Shown here: piece by piece, positions 48,561 through 60,557 of the stretch
Layout of the letters: every line of letters starts with the position of its first letter
Numbering within the stretch: the stretch's first letter is position 1
Source: Pyxicephalus adspersus
Taxonomy: Eukaryota; Chordata; Amphibia; Anura; Pyxicephalidae
Length of the DNA: 64,000 bases
Assembly: GCF_032062135.1 (NCBI RefSeq)
Contig: NC_092860.1
Coordinates: 128,565,749 to 128,629,748, forward strand
Reading direction: 5' to 3'
Made by a program: the position numbers and the translations under genes
The notes under the pieces: model-generated
Told to the model about the DNA's origin: nothing
Seen by the model: the letters and a program-made list of their open reading frames with translations, nothing else
Databases searched by the model: none

Positions 48561-49879
48561 CTAGATTATAGCAACTGTTAGAGGTGCGGCAAGAGATGAA
48601 TGAAAGAGAAAGTGTTACTCAGTAGTAGAGGCTGCTGGTGGTTTTCACTAATTGTGGCTGAATAATTGGGGATGACTTGCCTATAAAAACTCCATGTCCC
48701 ATGATTCCTTGCATTGGATAGCAGCACTGGATCGTATGATTGGATTGCATTGAAATATTTATACTTGTAGTCTCAGATCTCTATAGCACAATGTCTAATA
48801 CAGACTTTCTGAACTGAGCATAAATTGTACCCACAGGTATTAATTTTTTGCAGTTTTCTGCAAACAATATCACATACTATGACTAATCAAAAACATATTT
48901 TTATATAACAGGAGAAAGGAATGTATAATTAAGACATAAAACAAATATGATTTTGAAATATTCATTTTTGACTTTAGGAACACCTAAAATATGAATGGAA
49001 TGAATCGGTTTTTGAAAATATTAACAAAAAAGGTAACTGTGTATAAAAACTCATATTTTCTGCAGATATATTGAAAACAACTCGCATATGTGTATTTTGC
49101 AGTTAAGAAAAAGGATGAGCTAGATTAACCTGCAATCATATCATGGAAATGCTGAAAACATACACTATAGTATTCAGAGATTCTGAGTGGGCATACAGAT
49201 TCTTGTGACAATGATTGTACATTACAGGTTCTGTATATCTATATTTGCAGTTTTGACAGGTGTTGATGATATGCATTCTAGTGACACCAGTGACAACAGT
49301 GATAACGGCATGTTACCATTGTTGGTAAAGAATTCTGTATGCCATATGCAAATTTTCTATTGATAAATAATTTATTTTCCAAGTCAGTGCACATTTCTCA
49401 GTGCCAAAAGTCACTTATAATTCCAGGATATGGCTTCATATATTAATATATGCATTTGGTAGAAACATATAAAGCATCCAAATAATGTTTTATTAAAGGA
49501 AGCTCTACTCAAAACCTTTTTTTCTATCTGTGTCTTGCAGCAAAAGCGAGGAAATCCAGTTGTCACTGGAAGAGGGGAACCCAATAGATTTTCACTCACC
49601 CCTCAAGTGACAAGCATGACATTTTAGAATTCCCATTAGTTTTTGTCTATATGACAATGGTCACTAGGACAAATCAAGGGAGTCCAATTAAACCACAAAA
49701 ATAATACCAGAATTTCCAAGTCCTCGCTCCATCAATACATAAAACAAGGTTTTGACTGTGGATACATTTTAAGTCTTTGGAATATATTTATTATATATTT
49801 TCTGGAGAACACTATACAGTTTACTAGAAAGCAATTACCTGGAATTTAACATTCGTACTCTGTGCCGCATATACATGAC
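48561..49879. other. Unannotated AT-rich stretch
   Basis: Nothing supported. Confidence 0.6.
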
Positions 49880-49995
49880 AGTACATATATGAACATATGG
49901 GGATGATAAGGGGTGCAAATGACAGACAGATACAAACAATGACACAGGAGGAGGAGAGGACCCTGACCAAAAGAGCTTAGAATCTAAGAGACACC
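49880..49995 (-). repeat. SINE-like fragment (body)
   Basis: AAGGGGTGCAAATGACAGAC, then ACAATGACACAGGAGGAG and AAGAGCTTAGAATCTAAGAG. It shares GCAAATGACAGA and TGACACAGGAGGAG with 655-770, in the same orientation. It lacks the tRNA-like head. Confidence 0.6.
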
Positions 49996-50809
49996 TAAAA
50001 AGTATGGTTTATATTGTATATGGCTTGCCATACCTATGCATCAAGATAAGGGGAAAAATATGGCTGCCGATAGGTCAAATGTTGTAAATCATGATTTTTC
50101 GTTTAAAATAAGCGTGATAAGATAATTTATACTAAAATAGAACTTTGCAAAGGATTTGTGAGTTTGGTCAGCTGTTTTGGGAACCTCGGTCAATAAAATG
50201 TTTGTTCTGCATTCTGGTCCTGTATACTGCTTATTAAGTGGAGCTGCTTATGCTTATTTATTGTGAGTAAGCTGGAAACAGAACAGTAATACAATATGGT
50301 AACACAGGAAGCTGTGTTTATAAGGAATTATTGTGTCACCTGCTTGGTTTTAGACTTCCTGTATAGATTGACTGCCTAGAAATTGAAAACCTTTTGCATT
50401 TAAAACAGTAAATATATTATTAGGTTTGGTCAGAAAATAACTTTTAAACAGTTTTATTCAATAATTATAAAATAAAACTATGGAATATGTATAAATTATT
50501 TACATATGTCAATCATATAAATCATATAACCTATGTGACTCAATTTCTTTTAGAATCCTAAGCCAAAAAAGTGCAAATCTCAATAGTTAGGCATTTATTA
50601 CACCTTTTTACCCATACATTTCAGCTGAAAGACTCACAGAAATCAAACTACAGCTGCAAATGTATTCTTTTATATTTGTGAATGGTTTTTGCCACAAAAT
50701 GACACCGCCTATCATAAATAATTGATCACAGATTAAATGCTGCAGATTGATGTTATGGATTCTGCTAAAGGCAAGAACTTTTCAGACACAGTACTGATTG
50801 GATAGCTGT
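49996..50809. other. Unannotated AT-rich stretch
   Basis: Nothing supported. Confidence 0.6.
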
Positions 50810-51088
50810 GCTTGACCATGACTGCCAGTTTAGATCTGAGCAGTTTTAAGCGGCTCCCTGCGGCTGGCAATTAGCAGGCTGCAATGTCACTCGCACAACA
50901 GCATTGGTTCCCAAAGAACCAGTGTCTGCAGATTTCACAACTGGCGGCAGTGAGCTGGGGTACTAGCACCATTAATTGTCACCCCATTCATTGTTCATAT
51001 GTAGCATCTTCCAGGAGGAAGCCATTCCCTGGCATGAGAAAGCAATAAATGCACCTCAACCTCCCCACCAGTGTGAACACAGCCTTAG
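50810..51088 (-). repeat. Dispersed repeat, GC-richer than surroundings (type GGCTGTGTTCACACTGG)
   Basis: On the minus strand it opens AAGGCTGTGTTCACACTGGT and continues TTCTCATGCCAGGGAATGGC. The region at 55801-55870 opens AGGCTGAATTCACACCGG and has CTCATGCCAGGAACC at about the same distance, in plus orientation. The class of element is not clear. Confidence 0.55.
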
Positions 51089-52470
51089 TCTTCTAAATTC
51101 CCCTAGGAAAGAACAGGAACAATATTTAAACATTGGTATATGATGACCATTGAAGAAATTTCACAACATCCGTAGGAAAGGTATGTTTTTTTTTGTTGTT
51201 TTTGCTTTTTCTCTGTTTTAATATTCTGGTTACTGTTTATTCATTTATTAACCAAGAATATGGATGCATAATAATCTGAATATTGGTTAAGTGTAATACC
51301 CTATCCTATTTCCACTCTTCCCAGGAGCTATATAAGACATCTGTTAGGCTCATAAATGGTCATTGGGCTATAAAACACACACACACATGTATGCACTCCT
51401 GAGAAATTCCTATTATATTGCTTTTGTGTCCTGTGTAACTGTCAGCTACTGCATGCGAAGTATTGTTCTACCAGTGGGTCATAACCTGGCAGCCAGCAAA
51501 GCAAAAATGCCTTCAGGGCGCTATGACATGATGTAATGAGGCCATGTCAAGATTCATTCTCGGCAGAAAGTCAACCTGGAACACACCATCAACTTAGATA
51601 TGGATTAAGCAAAGAAGTTTTATAATAGATAAAATAGTAATATTACAAATGACAGCTGTGACATTATCCTCATCCAGTACAGTAAATGTAGAAATGTTCA
51701 TTAATTGTCAGAGTGTACTACAAATTCCCAACTGCTATTCATTTACAAAATTGTTTTAGTTTTTCCAGTAGATAATTTAAAGCTACTATCATTAATTAGG
51801 GCAATAGTAATAATATTTAAAGTGGAATATGGGGATTTTTTTTCATTATTCACTTAGGAAAAGGTTAAAACCTCTGTTTTGGTTTTGGGTTTTGCCTACA
51901 TTTGTGCATATTGTGGTTATACCATTTTTTTTTGTGACACAGAACAGAAAGAACTCTCCCTAATATGGACGAGGCATTAGTGACGGCAACCCTGCTGGAT
52001 AGATTCACTTTACTTCTAATCTCAGTGACAGAGCAGGAAGTGATTTGACTTTCCCCAGCAGGGATGAAGTGACATTGAAACTTGACAGAGCTTCTACATT
52101 CTAATAAAAAATATTGATTGATGGTCTGTTAACTATATGTTAATGTTATATTATACCTACTATTGTAATGGTGCACGTTTCACTCTAGCAGTGGATTATG
52201 GAGTACCCATGCCATTTTACCTCTGCTTTTTTACCATAGTATTATTGGTATGGTCCCCAACAAAGCACATAATCAAGTGGGATGGATTGTAACGCATATA
52301 AAATTCAAATTCAAATTCAACAATCCTCATTAATCATGAACACCTACCTACCTATTGACCTATCATTGTGATTGATTCCTTTACTCTCCACCATAGCGGT
52401 TTGGAATATGTATTAAGCAGGGACAGTCTAAGAGTAAAACAGTACTAGCAGACCCAAACTACAATGCTTT
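51089..52470. other. Unannotated AT-rich stretch
   Basis: No supported gene. A short (AAATTC)n-like tract lies at 52303-52320. Confidence 0.6.
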
Positions 52471-52548
52471 GCCCAGATCACCCAAGTTCCCCCATGATAA
52501 CATATCTTCTACAGTTTTGGAGAGCTTGAATAAATCAGGGCTATTGGG
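52471..52548. mobile_element. Palindromic MITE family A, right-arm copy
   Basis: GATCACCCAAGTTCCCCCATG, then ATATCTTCTACAGTTTTGG and GAATAAATCAGGGCTATTGG: the right arm of family A. The left arm is not visible. Confidence 0.75.
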
Positions 52549-53884
52549 TTGTTATGGTGCATTGGGATGCCATTAAAAACAACCCCAATGCATATACAGT
52601 GCACGACCATGCAATTTTTTCCTAACTTAGTCTGGTGCAGAAGGGCCCTAGATGCAAGAATGTGTCCCAGGACAGAATCCTGCAGATTGTCCCAGGATTC
52701 AGGATATGCAGACAGCTCTAAATACCTACATAATATTATTTTTAATAATATTATTACATTTTGGCAATTCTTCAAGAGACAGATTTACTTTAAGTAAAAC
52801 TATTTTGTTATGTTTGTGCTCATGTTACAAACGTAGAATGATTTTTTTTTACTGGAATTAGAAGTCAGATTGTTCAATGAATTTAACATTTATATTTCGA
52901 ATGTTCATAAATTCTGAATGTTTATAAAATTTACATGTCATGGCTGATATCATGTAGGTATCACATTGAAAATTTCACTTTTTGCATATTTGAAATGGAG
53001 AGTTACAAATACAAGAAGTTTTAATGATCACAATATGTTTTTTTCTGCTTTTTAAAAATCATTGCTTTTTTTTATTCTTTCATCCTATTTTAGGTAAAAG
53101 TTAAAAGACGTGTAATCAGATATTTCATCTTTCTTGAATAATGCACTAAAAGGAATAACATAGTTTTTATTCACTTGAGGTTAATAAAACTGTCTGAATT
53201 CATCGAGATATGACAGGAAGTGATTGCAATTTCACAGGACTACAGTGAAAAAGTCAGTCTACTAAAAACTTATTAGAAAATAGATTGAAAGCAAATACTG
53301 ATTTAATGCCAAAGATATTTCCAACTAAACTAATTTACTTGTGTTTAAAAGTTTGATTGAGTTTGGGAAGTTGTGTTAGATATTTTTTCCAAGAAACTTG
53401 TGTAAGGTAATGTTGAAAAATGTAATGAAAAATACAATAAATTACGATTTTAGTACAATACTTTTTATGTCACTGACTGCCTTGTACAGATGGAGTTGAT
53501 GGATTGTTTTTTTTTTTAGGCCATTGCCGTTGAAGATTCCTTTCTTTTCCCTTTCTTTTTTTTTTCTTTTCCCTTTGTTTATGTTTAATGAGATAATGTC
53601 TGGAAAGAAATTCTTAAAGTGGAACACTGATTTTAACTAATAATTAAATGTATCCCAGCTCACATACCAGCCAAACTGCAAACAAAACATGGTACCAGCT
53701 ATTTATGTTAAAAAGAAAGGTTTTAGTTGCAAAAATGTGCAAATATATGTGGAAGAGTATCAGAAATCCTTCAAACAACATATATAGCAATGAATAAATT
53801 GGAGTTGGTATGCCCAGAGGGCGTTCATTACCCAGTTAGGACTTCACTTTAAAGACGGGCCTTGACAAAGAAGTATTCCTTCCA
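52549..53884. other. Unannotated AT-rich stretch
   Basis: No supported gene. Frames up to 88 codons overlap each other on both strands near 52509-52861 without recognisable content. A C/T-rich tract lies at 53536-53576. Confidence 0.6.
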
Positions 53885-54489
53885 CATGCATAGTTCTCCC
53901 CAGAGCTTTTTAGCCGGTTGCTCCGCCCGGCTGATTTGAATACCCCGCCCAGCTCTCGGCAGCTCTCATCCCCGGATGCACGGATCTCAGTGAAGCCGCT
54001 CTGTGTCCTCCTGTGCAGCTTTCATGTGAAAGAGACAGAGGCAGCCCCGCCCCCATCTCATAGCACGAGCTCTGCCTGTGAAATGTATCCACCTCTAGCT
54101 ATGCATGTAATTCTGCATCCTCACAGCTCTGTGTGTACAAACCTCCATATCTCCTAATATGTATGTCACAATGACCTGTAATCTTCAGGGTGTACAGGGG
54201 ACCCTCATAGATACTAGTTACTACAATTTCAGCCCCCCAGCTTTAAAGAATTTCAAGATATGGGGGTCACAAATGTAAAAAGTTATGAAAATTGAACTTT
54301 GGGGTTGCTGTTTCAGAGTACAGTGCAACTAGGAGTCCTAAATTGAAAGTGCAAATTGGGGACCCCGGAGCCACTTACATAGCAAGGAGCATTGGGGTGG
54401 GGCCCCTAAATATATACCAACCTGTCATAAATCTATACCTATAAAACTACTGTCTGCTTCTCTTCTTTGTATACCAATTTCTCTGGGGG
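53885..54489. repeat. GC-richer repeat block, probable left part of a composite element
   Basis: Starts near CTCCCCAGAGCTTTTTAGCC and CCGCCCGGCTGATTTG, with several CCCCGCCC-type clusters, then GGGGGTCACAAATG and GGGGACCCCGGAGCC blocks. The composition differs sharply from the AT-rich surroundings. I recall CAGAGCTTTTTAGCCGG-like starts from frog repeats but cannot name the family. The short frames (60 and 79 codons) are not recognised. Confidence 0.5.
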
Positions 54490-55125
54490 TAGGGGGTACA
54501 AAACTGAAAATATAGGTGCAAGTGGCGGGCACAGTCTCCCCTTACAATCTCATTACTACAGCAGCATTAGAACATAAAACACTCTGCCCATCAAAATGGG
54601 TTTCCCTGTCCTGTTACACATTCCTGTCCACTTATCTAACATTCTGAACTTCAATTGGGGAATGGGGAGGTGTAAGAAACCAAAAATATAGGTACAAGTG
54701 GGGAACATCTGTGACTAACATCCCCTAAAACTTCATCACTATGGTATCATTAGAACATAAACTCTGCCCACTAAATTTTATTGAGGTTGGGGTACTGGAA
54801 GGTTACAGCCATGTGTAACAAGGAAGTGCATTTGTATGGACAGTTTTTTTTTTTTTAATGTTGTAATGATGCCATGGTGATGAAAGGTGATCGCCACACG
54901 TGTCTCCCACTACGGGCTATATTTTTGTTTCCCTGCACCTCTTAATTCTGGAGAAATTGGGGTTTGAGGTAAGATGCAGACAGATATGTGTAACAGAGCA
55001 GGCAGCACATTTTGCTAGGTAGAGATTTATGTTCTCATAATGCCATAGTAATTACATTTTAGAACGGTTTAGCCACAAATGTCCCCCACTTGCACCTACA
55101 GTTTCAGTTTCCTATCCCTCAAGTT
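54490..55125. repeat. Head-to-head array of four ~175-bp repeat units
   Basis: Two units in plus orientation share AAAATATAGGTGCAAGTGG (54508, 54683), CATTAGAACATAAA and CTCTGCCCA. The spacing between them is about 175 bases. Two further units follow in minus orientation, recognisable by the complements near 54863-54943 and 55025-55110 (TTCTCATAATGCCATAGT, CCCCCACTTGCACCTA). The symmetry centre lies near 54835 next to a T-rich tract. This is a large, imperfect inverted duplication, possibly the core of a foldback-type transposon. Confidence 0.7.
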
Positions 55126-55800
55126 AATACAACCAAAAGTTTAGGAGATCTGAAGATTTGAACACAGCAAGTTATTACGTTGCAGAATATGACAAGAAGC
55201 TTTTACACTCACATAGCTATCACACTGCACTGCCGATGACATTACACACTGCGGATAAACTTCACAGACAGTGTTTTTATATAGAATATGGGCAGTGATG
55301 AGAGGGGATCACTGTCTGTCTTGTCCCCATCTGATATCACATGCATGATGCTATTAAAGCATTGCCACATTTTTTACATTATATTAAAGAGTGACTTTGT
55401 TATGTAATGGAAAAACGTGCGTTTTATGTTTTTTGTTTTGTTTTTACATTTTTGTGGAGAGGACCTCTCCCCTTCAGTCTTCACTTCCATTTCGGTAAAG
55501 ACCGAAGGGGAAATCCGCAGCCTCCTGGGATATTTGTGTCGCATATCCCAAGAGGCTCCGCACTGCTCCTTGTGTGCATGCACCTTCAGAGGATTTATTA
55601 TAATGTAAAAAAAGTGTTCAATCCAATGCATGCGCAGTGCAAGGGCAGCATTGGACGTACAAGTGAGCATCAGAGAGAAGATGGAAGCAGAGCCAGCATG
55701 GGCCTCTGGGCTAATTTTGTAAAAGAATCAAGTGAAAAAAAAAATGCTTTCACAAAAGTTTACTTTAACTAAATACAGACACAAGAGCACATCTGAAGTT
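55126..55800. other. Unannotated stretch, partly GC-richer
   Basis: No supported gene. 55450-55700 is GC-richer with ATGCATGCGCAGTGC and CACTTCCATTTCGG, and is likely an unrecognised dispersed repeat. The 121- and 98-codon frames on opposite strands over it are mutually exclusive and unrecognised. Confidence 0.5.
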
Positions 55801-55875
55801 AGGCTGAATTCACACCGGCAGTAAGGTTACATTTGTCCATTCCTCATGCCAGGAACCACTACTGCCTAAAAAACT
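55801..55875 (+). repeat. Dispersed repeat end (type GGCTGAATTCACACCGG)
   Basis: Related to the minus-strand copy at 50810-51088 by the opening AGGCTG-ATTCACAC-GG and by CTCATGCCAGGAA. Confidence 0.5.
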
Positions 55876-55894
55876 TCTAGCTCTGAAAAAGCCC

Positions 55895-56030
55895 AGCACT
55901 TACCGCCTGTTACCAATCCTAGGTGCCTAGCACTTACTGCCTGTTACCAATCCTAGGTGCCTAGCACTTACTGCCTGTTACCAATCCTAGGTGCCCAGCA
56001 CTTACCGCCTGTTACCAATCCTAGGTGCCG
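55895..56030. repeat. Tandem repeat, 4 x 34 bp
   Basis: Four units start at 55895, 55929, 55963 and 55997 with a constant period of 34. Each reads AGCACTTAC(C/T)GCCTG, then TTACCAATCCTAGGTGCC. Only two or three positions vary, so the array is recent or homogenised. Confidence 0.95.
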
Positions 56031-56261
56031 CATTGCCATTTTGTTTTCTTGTTGTATTTGGTTGGGACACAACAGGTTCTTCAGCTGCCATTGTCCTGTT
56101 CTGTCCTTTTGGTTTGTCCCTGCACCGTTAAGAAGGAATGGATGGCATGGTTGGCCTGCAGGCATACCAGCTCCAATCTATTGTTCTATTGTAAAGTTCT
56201 TTTGGAGGGGGGATTTTTGCAAAAAGTCTTAAAATATGCCATGCATTTTGTTATCCCATAC
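56031..56261. other. Unannotated stretch
   Basis: Frames of 91 and 107 codons overlap the tandem repeat or each other and are not recognised. Confidence 0.5.
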
Positions 56262-56328
56262 ATAGGGCCTCTGGAAGACGTAAGAGGATACACTTTCATC
56301 AGAGCTTTAAAAAAAATCAGGCCCATGG
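56262..56328. mobile_element. Palindromic MITE family A, deletion derivative
   Basis: AGGGCCTC, then AGAGGATACACTTTCATCAG, then AGAGCTTTAAAAAAAATCAGG and CCCAT. The two outer terminal blocks are joined with almost all of the interior missing. Confidence 0.65.
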
Positions 56329-56722
56329 AGGCAGGTGTAGCTATTTAATATTCCTTTGTTTTCTCCAAAACTCTTTGGATAGTAGCTGTAAAACTTTGTA
56401 ATTATTCAATGGGATAGCAAGATGAATGGCATGGGTCACTTTAAATTGATATTTGTGGCAAGTACAATACAATTTAAATATTCTTGTTAATTAATTCATT
56501 TAGTTTAACTGCACAAAGTTTTTTTTTTGTTTTGCTGTTTTTGGATAGATTCAAAACTTCTATGAGTTTTAATAATGCATTTTCTAAATGCATACACATT
56601 TCAGGTTGTGGGAAGGATATATTAGCCAAGAAAAACTGTATATATCTGCTTTTGGGGACATAAGCAAATGCGGCCATTGACCTAGATGAGGACTATGTAC
56701 AAAAATGAAAGTTTTCCTTTTG
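56329..56722. other. Unannotated AT-rich stretch up to the assembly gap
   Basis: Nothing supported. Confidence 0.6.
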
Positions 56723-57315
56723 NNNNNNNNNNNNNNNNNNNNNNNNNNNNNNNNNNNNNNNNNNNNNNNNNNNNNNNNNNNNNNNNNNNNNNNNNNNNNN
56801 NNNNNNNNNNNNNNNNNNNNNNNNNNNNNNNNNNNNNNNNNNNNNNNNNNNNNNNNNNNNNNNNNNNNNNNNNNNNNNNNNNNNNNNNNNNNNNNNNNNN
56901 NNNNNNNNNNNNNNNNNNNNNNNNNNNNNNNNNNNNNNNNNNNNNNNNNNNNNNNNNNNNNNNNNNNNNNNNNNNNNNNNNNNNNNNNNNNNNNNNNNNN
57001 NNNNNNNNNNNNNNNNNNNNNNNNNNNNNNNNNNNNNNNNNNNNNNNNNNNNNNNNNNNNNNNNNNNNNNNNNNNNNNNNNNNNNNNNNNNNNNNNNNNN
57101 NNNNNNNNNNNNNNNNNNNNNNNNNNNNNNNNNNNNNNNNNNNNNNNNNNNNNNNNNNNNNNNNNNNNNNNNNNNNNNNNNNNNNNNNNNNNNNNNNNNN
57201 NNNNNNNNNNNNNNNNNNNNNNNNNNNNNNNNNNNNNNNNNNNNNNNNNNNNNNNNNNNNNNNNNNNNNNNNNNNNNNNNNNNNNNNNNNNNNNNNNNNN
57301 NNNNNNNNNNNNNNN
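56723..57315. other. Assembly gap (593 N)
   Basis: Undetermined bases. The long frames that cross it consist mainly of unknown residues. Confidence 1.
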
Positions 57316-58011
57316 GTCTGTATGATAAATACGAGGCAGCAAAGACAAGTTCACCCACAACATATTACTAATTAGAATTATAAGCAATTATTTGTAAACT
57401 GGTGTAAAGTCTGTCTTATGAAATGACAGGTTATTAGTGTTTAATGGTATGGCTTTTTTTAATCACTGTAGAGTGATATGGTAAACAACCTTTCATACGT
57501 CAAAAAAAAGAAGAAATCGTATGCAAATGTAATATTTTCAAATAATGGTAGCTTCTACTGGGTTAGTTTTCCCTGGAGGAATCAAGTATTCCTGCAACTT
57601 GGAATCATTATTTTCTGTAAATTACCATAAATGTGGCTGAAAACATTTGAAAACAACCCCAATAATGATGCCATGTATTAGGTGGATTGCAGTGCATATT
57701 TGCTGTCATAATTTTCATGAGAAAATTCTGGTCCTGTTCGAGGGTAAATAAAAGACCTTGAAATGCCAAGGCATGAGCTTCGGCATAACCTGATCTAAAG
57801 TCTCAATGGCAATTTGAGAATTAAAGATGCACATAGAGATGTAGGATGGTTTAAATTTGTTAATCTTTTGAATACAATGCTAGTTACCTAACCCTGTCGA
57901 ACAAAGATCTGTAGAGCCTTTTTTTTTTGGTTGTAAAGTTTGGATATGGAAGAAGAGTAACATGATCAGCTGCTCTGCCCAGTGACCAGTGTGTATACCT
58001 TTTGTATTTTA
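57316..58011. other. Unannotated AT-rich stretch
   Basis: Nothing supported. Confidence 0.6.
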
Positions 58012-58176
58012 TTAGACTCAAGGGGCCTGATTTATACAGGTTCTACTTAACTGGAGAAGATAGGCTAACATGGCAGAATCTGGGTGATCCAGCATACCTG
58101 GATCACCGAAGTTCTCCCATGATAGTCTATATTCTCCAGTCTTTGGGAGATTTAATAAATCATACCCAAGGTGTCC
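58012..58176. mobile_element. Palindromic MITE family A, short full copy
   Basis: GGGGCCTGATTTATACAGG at the left and GATTTAATAAATCATACCC at the right. The arms carry TGGAGAAGATAGGCTAAC and ATAGTCTATATTCTCCAG. The centre GGTGATCCAGCATACC/GGATCACC is itself almost perfectly palindromic. At about 165 bp it is shorter than the 223-bp copies. Confidence 0.8.
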
Positions 58177-59085
58177 AAAAAAGCATTTTCATTTACAGAC
58201 ATATGTGGGGGTGGGGGTCACCTTAGATGATCTGTTTATACAAAGCTTTTTAATGCTGAATGTGGATGCATTTCAGCTTCCCTACTGATATCCCTCTGCA
58301 GGAAGCAGGGATGGCTATTTCATTGAACACACACAGGGAATTTTTATTCAATACATCCTTATAAAATAATATTCATTCTGAAGCTGAAGTATAATAAAAT
58401 TAAGATGAATGTCTCTCTAACATGTGTGGGAAAACGAGCAAGTGAGAACACGGGAGGGGTAGAGTGCTGCTCAGGTTTTCAAAATAAATTGAGAACGTGA
58501 ATAACATTAAAAAAAATATTTAATGCCCAAAAGTCATTAGTGGCATATTTGTCTGCCATAATTCTTCCTGGTACATTAATAATCTGTGTCAAAGGCATGT
58601 GTGAACTTTGCTATGGAGCCAGACAACTAGAGACTGAAAGATGTGATTGAAGTGCTGTGCAAACTATGTAAAGTAAAAAATGATAATATAATCACAAAAA
58701 TAATAATATAATTATAATTATCATCATTCTAGTATCAGTAACAATCACAATCCACACCCTAGCACCAATGTCTATAAAGACCCCCCCTCTTAAATTGCAC
58801 AGTATTTTACACATATTGGGAATACTCTCACGTCTTTTTCCTGTATTTGGCTGCTCTACAAGCAGTCCAGAGACCAGAATAAGACCCATAATTTTTCCCA
58901 ATTGAATTCAAAAGGATTTACATTTGGCTTCTTTATCAACCCCAACAATTCAGACAAACTTTTGGCAAACTAAACACATAGTCAGAAATAAAATGTATTA
59001 TTATAAAAAAAAAATTACAAATAAAAACGAAATATTGTTGTATACAGAATCCTATAGTTCAGGTTGGAATCTACACACATACATA
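58177..59085. other. Unannotated AT-rich stretch
   Basis: No supported gene. Confidence 0.6.
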
Positions 59086-59236
59086 GGATCCATTTAAAGA
59101 GCAGTAAATCAGACATTCAACATAAAAAACCCTGGTGGAAAATCTTCCAAGTCTAAATGTTTTCAATGGCAGTGATTAAATATCCACCAGGAAATGTTTC
59201 ACTGAACGTCAGATTCACTGCTTTAAAATAGACCTC
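59086..59236. mobile_element. Palindromic MITE family B, full copy
   Basis: Left arm CATTTAAAGAGCAGTAAATC, then CCCTGGTGGAAAATCTTCC. The right arm is inverted: TATCCACCAGGAAATG, then GTCAGATTCACTGCTTTAAA and ATAGACC. The loop segment GTCTAAATGTTTTCAATGGC matches 23071-23095. It has no coding capacity. Confidence 0.8.
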
Positions 59237-60557
59237 GTAGTAACCAAGTAAGCGAATCTTTCAGAGCAGTAACTCATTCCCCCTTCACTTCTCCATAGCA
59301 CTCCATATTAAAGATAGCAATACCGAGCGTCTAAAAGGAAGAGGACTCTGTACTGACTTTTACAAAACCCATAGTGCTGAAGGCATACTGTGTCAGTATT
59401 GTTTTTCGTATTAAAAGTTTATTTGTAAAACATAACATTGGGTGTGTTTTTGTATTTATTTATGTTATGGTGCTTGTTTTCCATTAGTATGTATCTATGA
59501 TATTTATAATATGTAACATATGTATAGTTACAACCAAATATTGCCATTTCATTCCAGGTTACAGTAAAAAATTGGTCACCTTGAATTAACGAAGGCACTA
59601 GTGATCTAAGCATGAAGATTTGATCTAACTTCCATGTCAAGCAATGTTATGTTCTCTGCTACTGAAACAAGCAAAAAAGCAAGAAAAAAGAAAAAAATTA
59701 ATTAGGTACAATTTTACATGCATGTTAGAAGACTGCCATGGTTATTGGTAAATGCTTATGAATATATTATCCCGATAAATATCACTAATTTTCCTCACTG
59801 CAGGGAAGCTGTGATTGGTTCATGGTCTAAACTCTCTTATCTCTTGGCTTCTATGAACATGCAATTGCAGGTTCATAAATATTGTGTGTTTACTGCAGCA
59901 ATCTCATTAGTTTAAGATGTGAAGCAAAATCTATGAGACATGCAAATCTATGGCAGTGATGTACTGAGATGGAGCAATACCAAGGCACAAATGGAGAGTA
60001 CATGCATCCATATCTGTCAAACAAGAGCCGGAGTAACCAATACCATTGACTAATGACTAGCTTTGTTATGTTTGTCTATGACCAGGGGTTCCATTGATGT
60101 AGTCTGAGTGTTTGTGGCACACATTGTCATTCTGTTTATCCTACACCAATGAACTTAGCAATTTTGACGTCTTCAATATACCAAACATAAGCATGCTTTT
60201 TTAAAAAGACCACTACAAAACACATTTACTATATGCAGAGTGCTAAAACCTATTACAAACAATAAGAATTATATTCATTGTCTATCTACAGTATACAATC
60301 AAAAGCCTGATTGGAAGCTCAACACACCCCTGTACTACAATAGTGTTATCCAAAAATAGAGAAAAGTCTTTATGTGTTAATGTGAAAGAATAAGGATAGG
60401 TTCCTGGACACCATTTTTCTTCCATAACACATCTACTATATTTCTGCTCCTTAAATCCTGTTGTCTGCAGCCATAGTGAGGTATAGTTGGTGGGTAGGGA
60501 TGCAATTAAAGTGTCAGACAGGCCAGTTATCCTAGGTTGGGATCTCAAACATTTTAG
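59237..60557. other. Unannotated AT-rich stretch
   Basis: No supported gene. The 88-codon minus-strand frame at 60282-60548 is unrecognised. Confidence 0.6.

Noticed and set aside
55407..55772. 121-codon plus-strand frame and overlapping 98-codon minus-strand frame
   Set aside because: They lie in a GC-richer repeat-like stretch, conflict with each other and resemble no protein family.
55895..56030. CRISPR-like array (34-bp repeats)
   Set aside because: The units abut without spacers. It is a plain tandem repeat.
56584..57387. Long frames of 206-267 codons around the second gap
   Set aside because: They are almost entirely unknown residues from the 593-base run of N.
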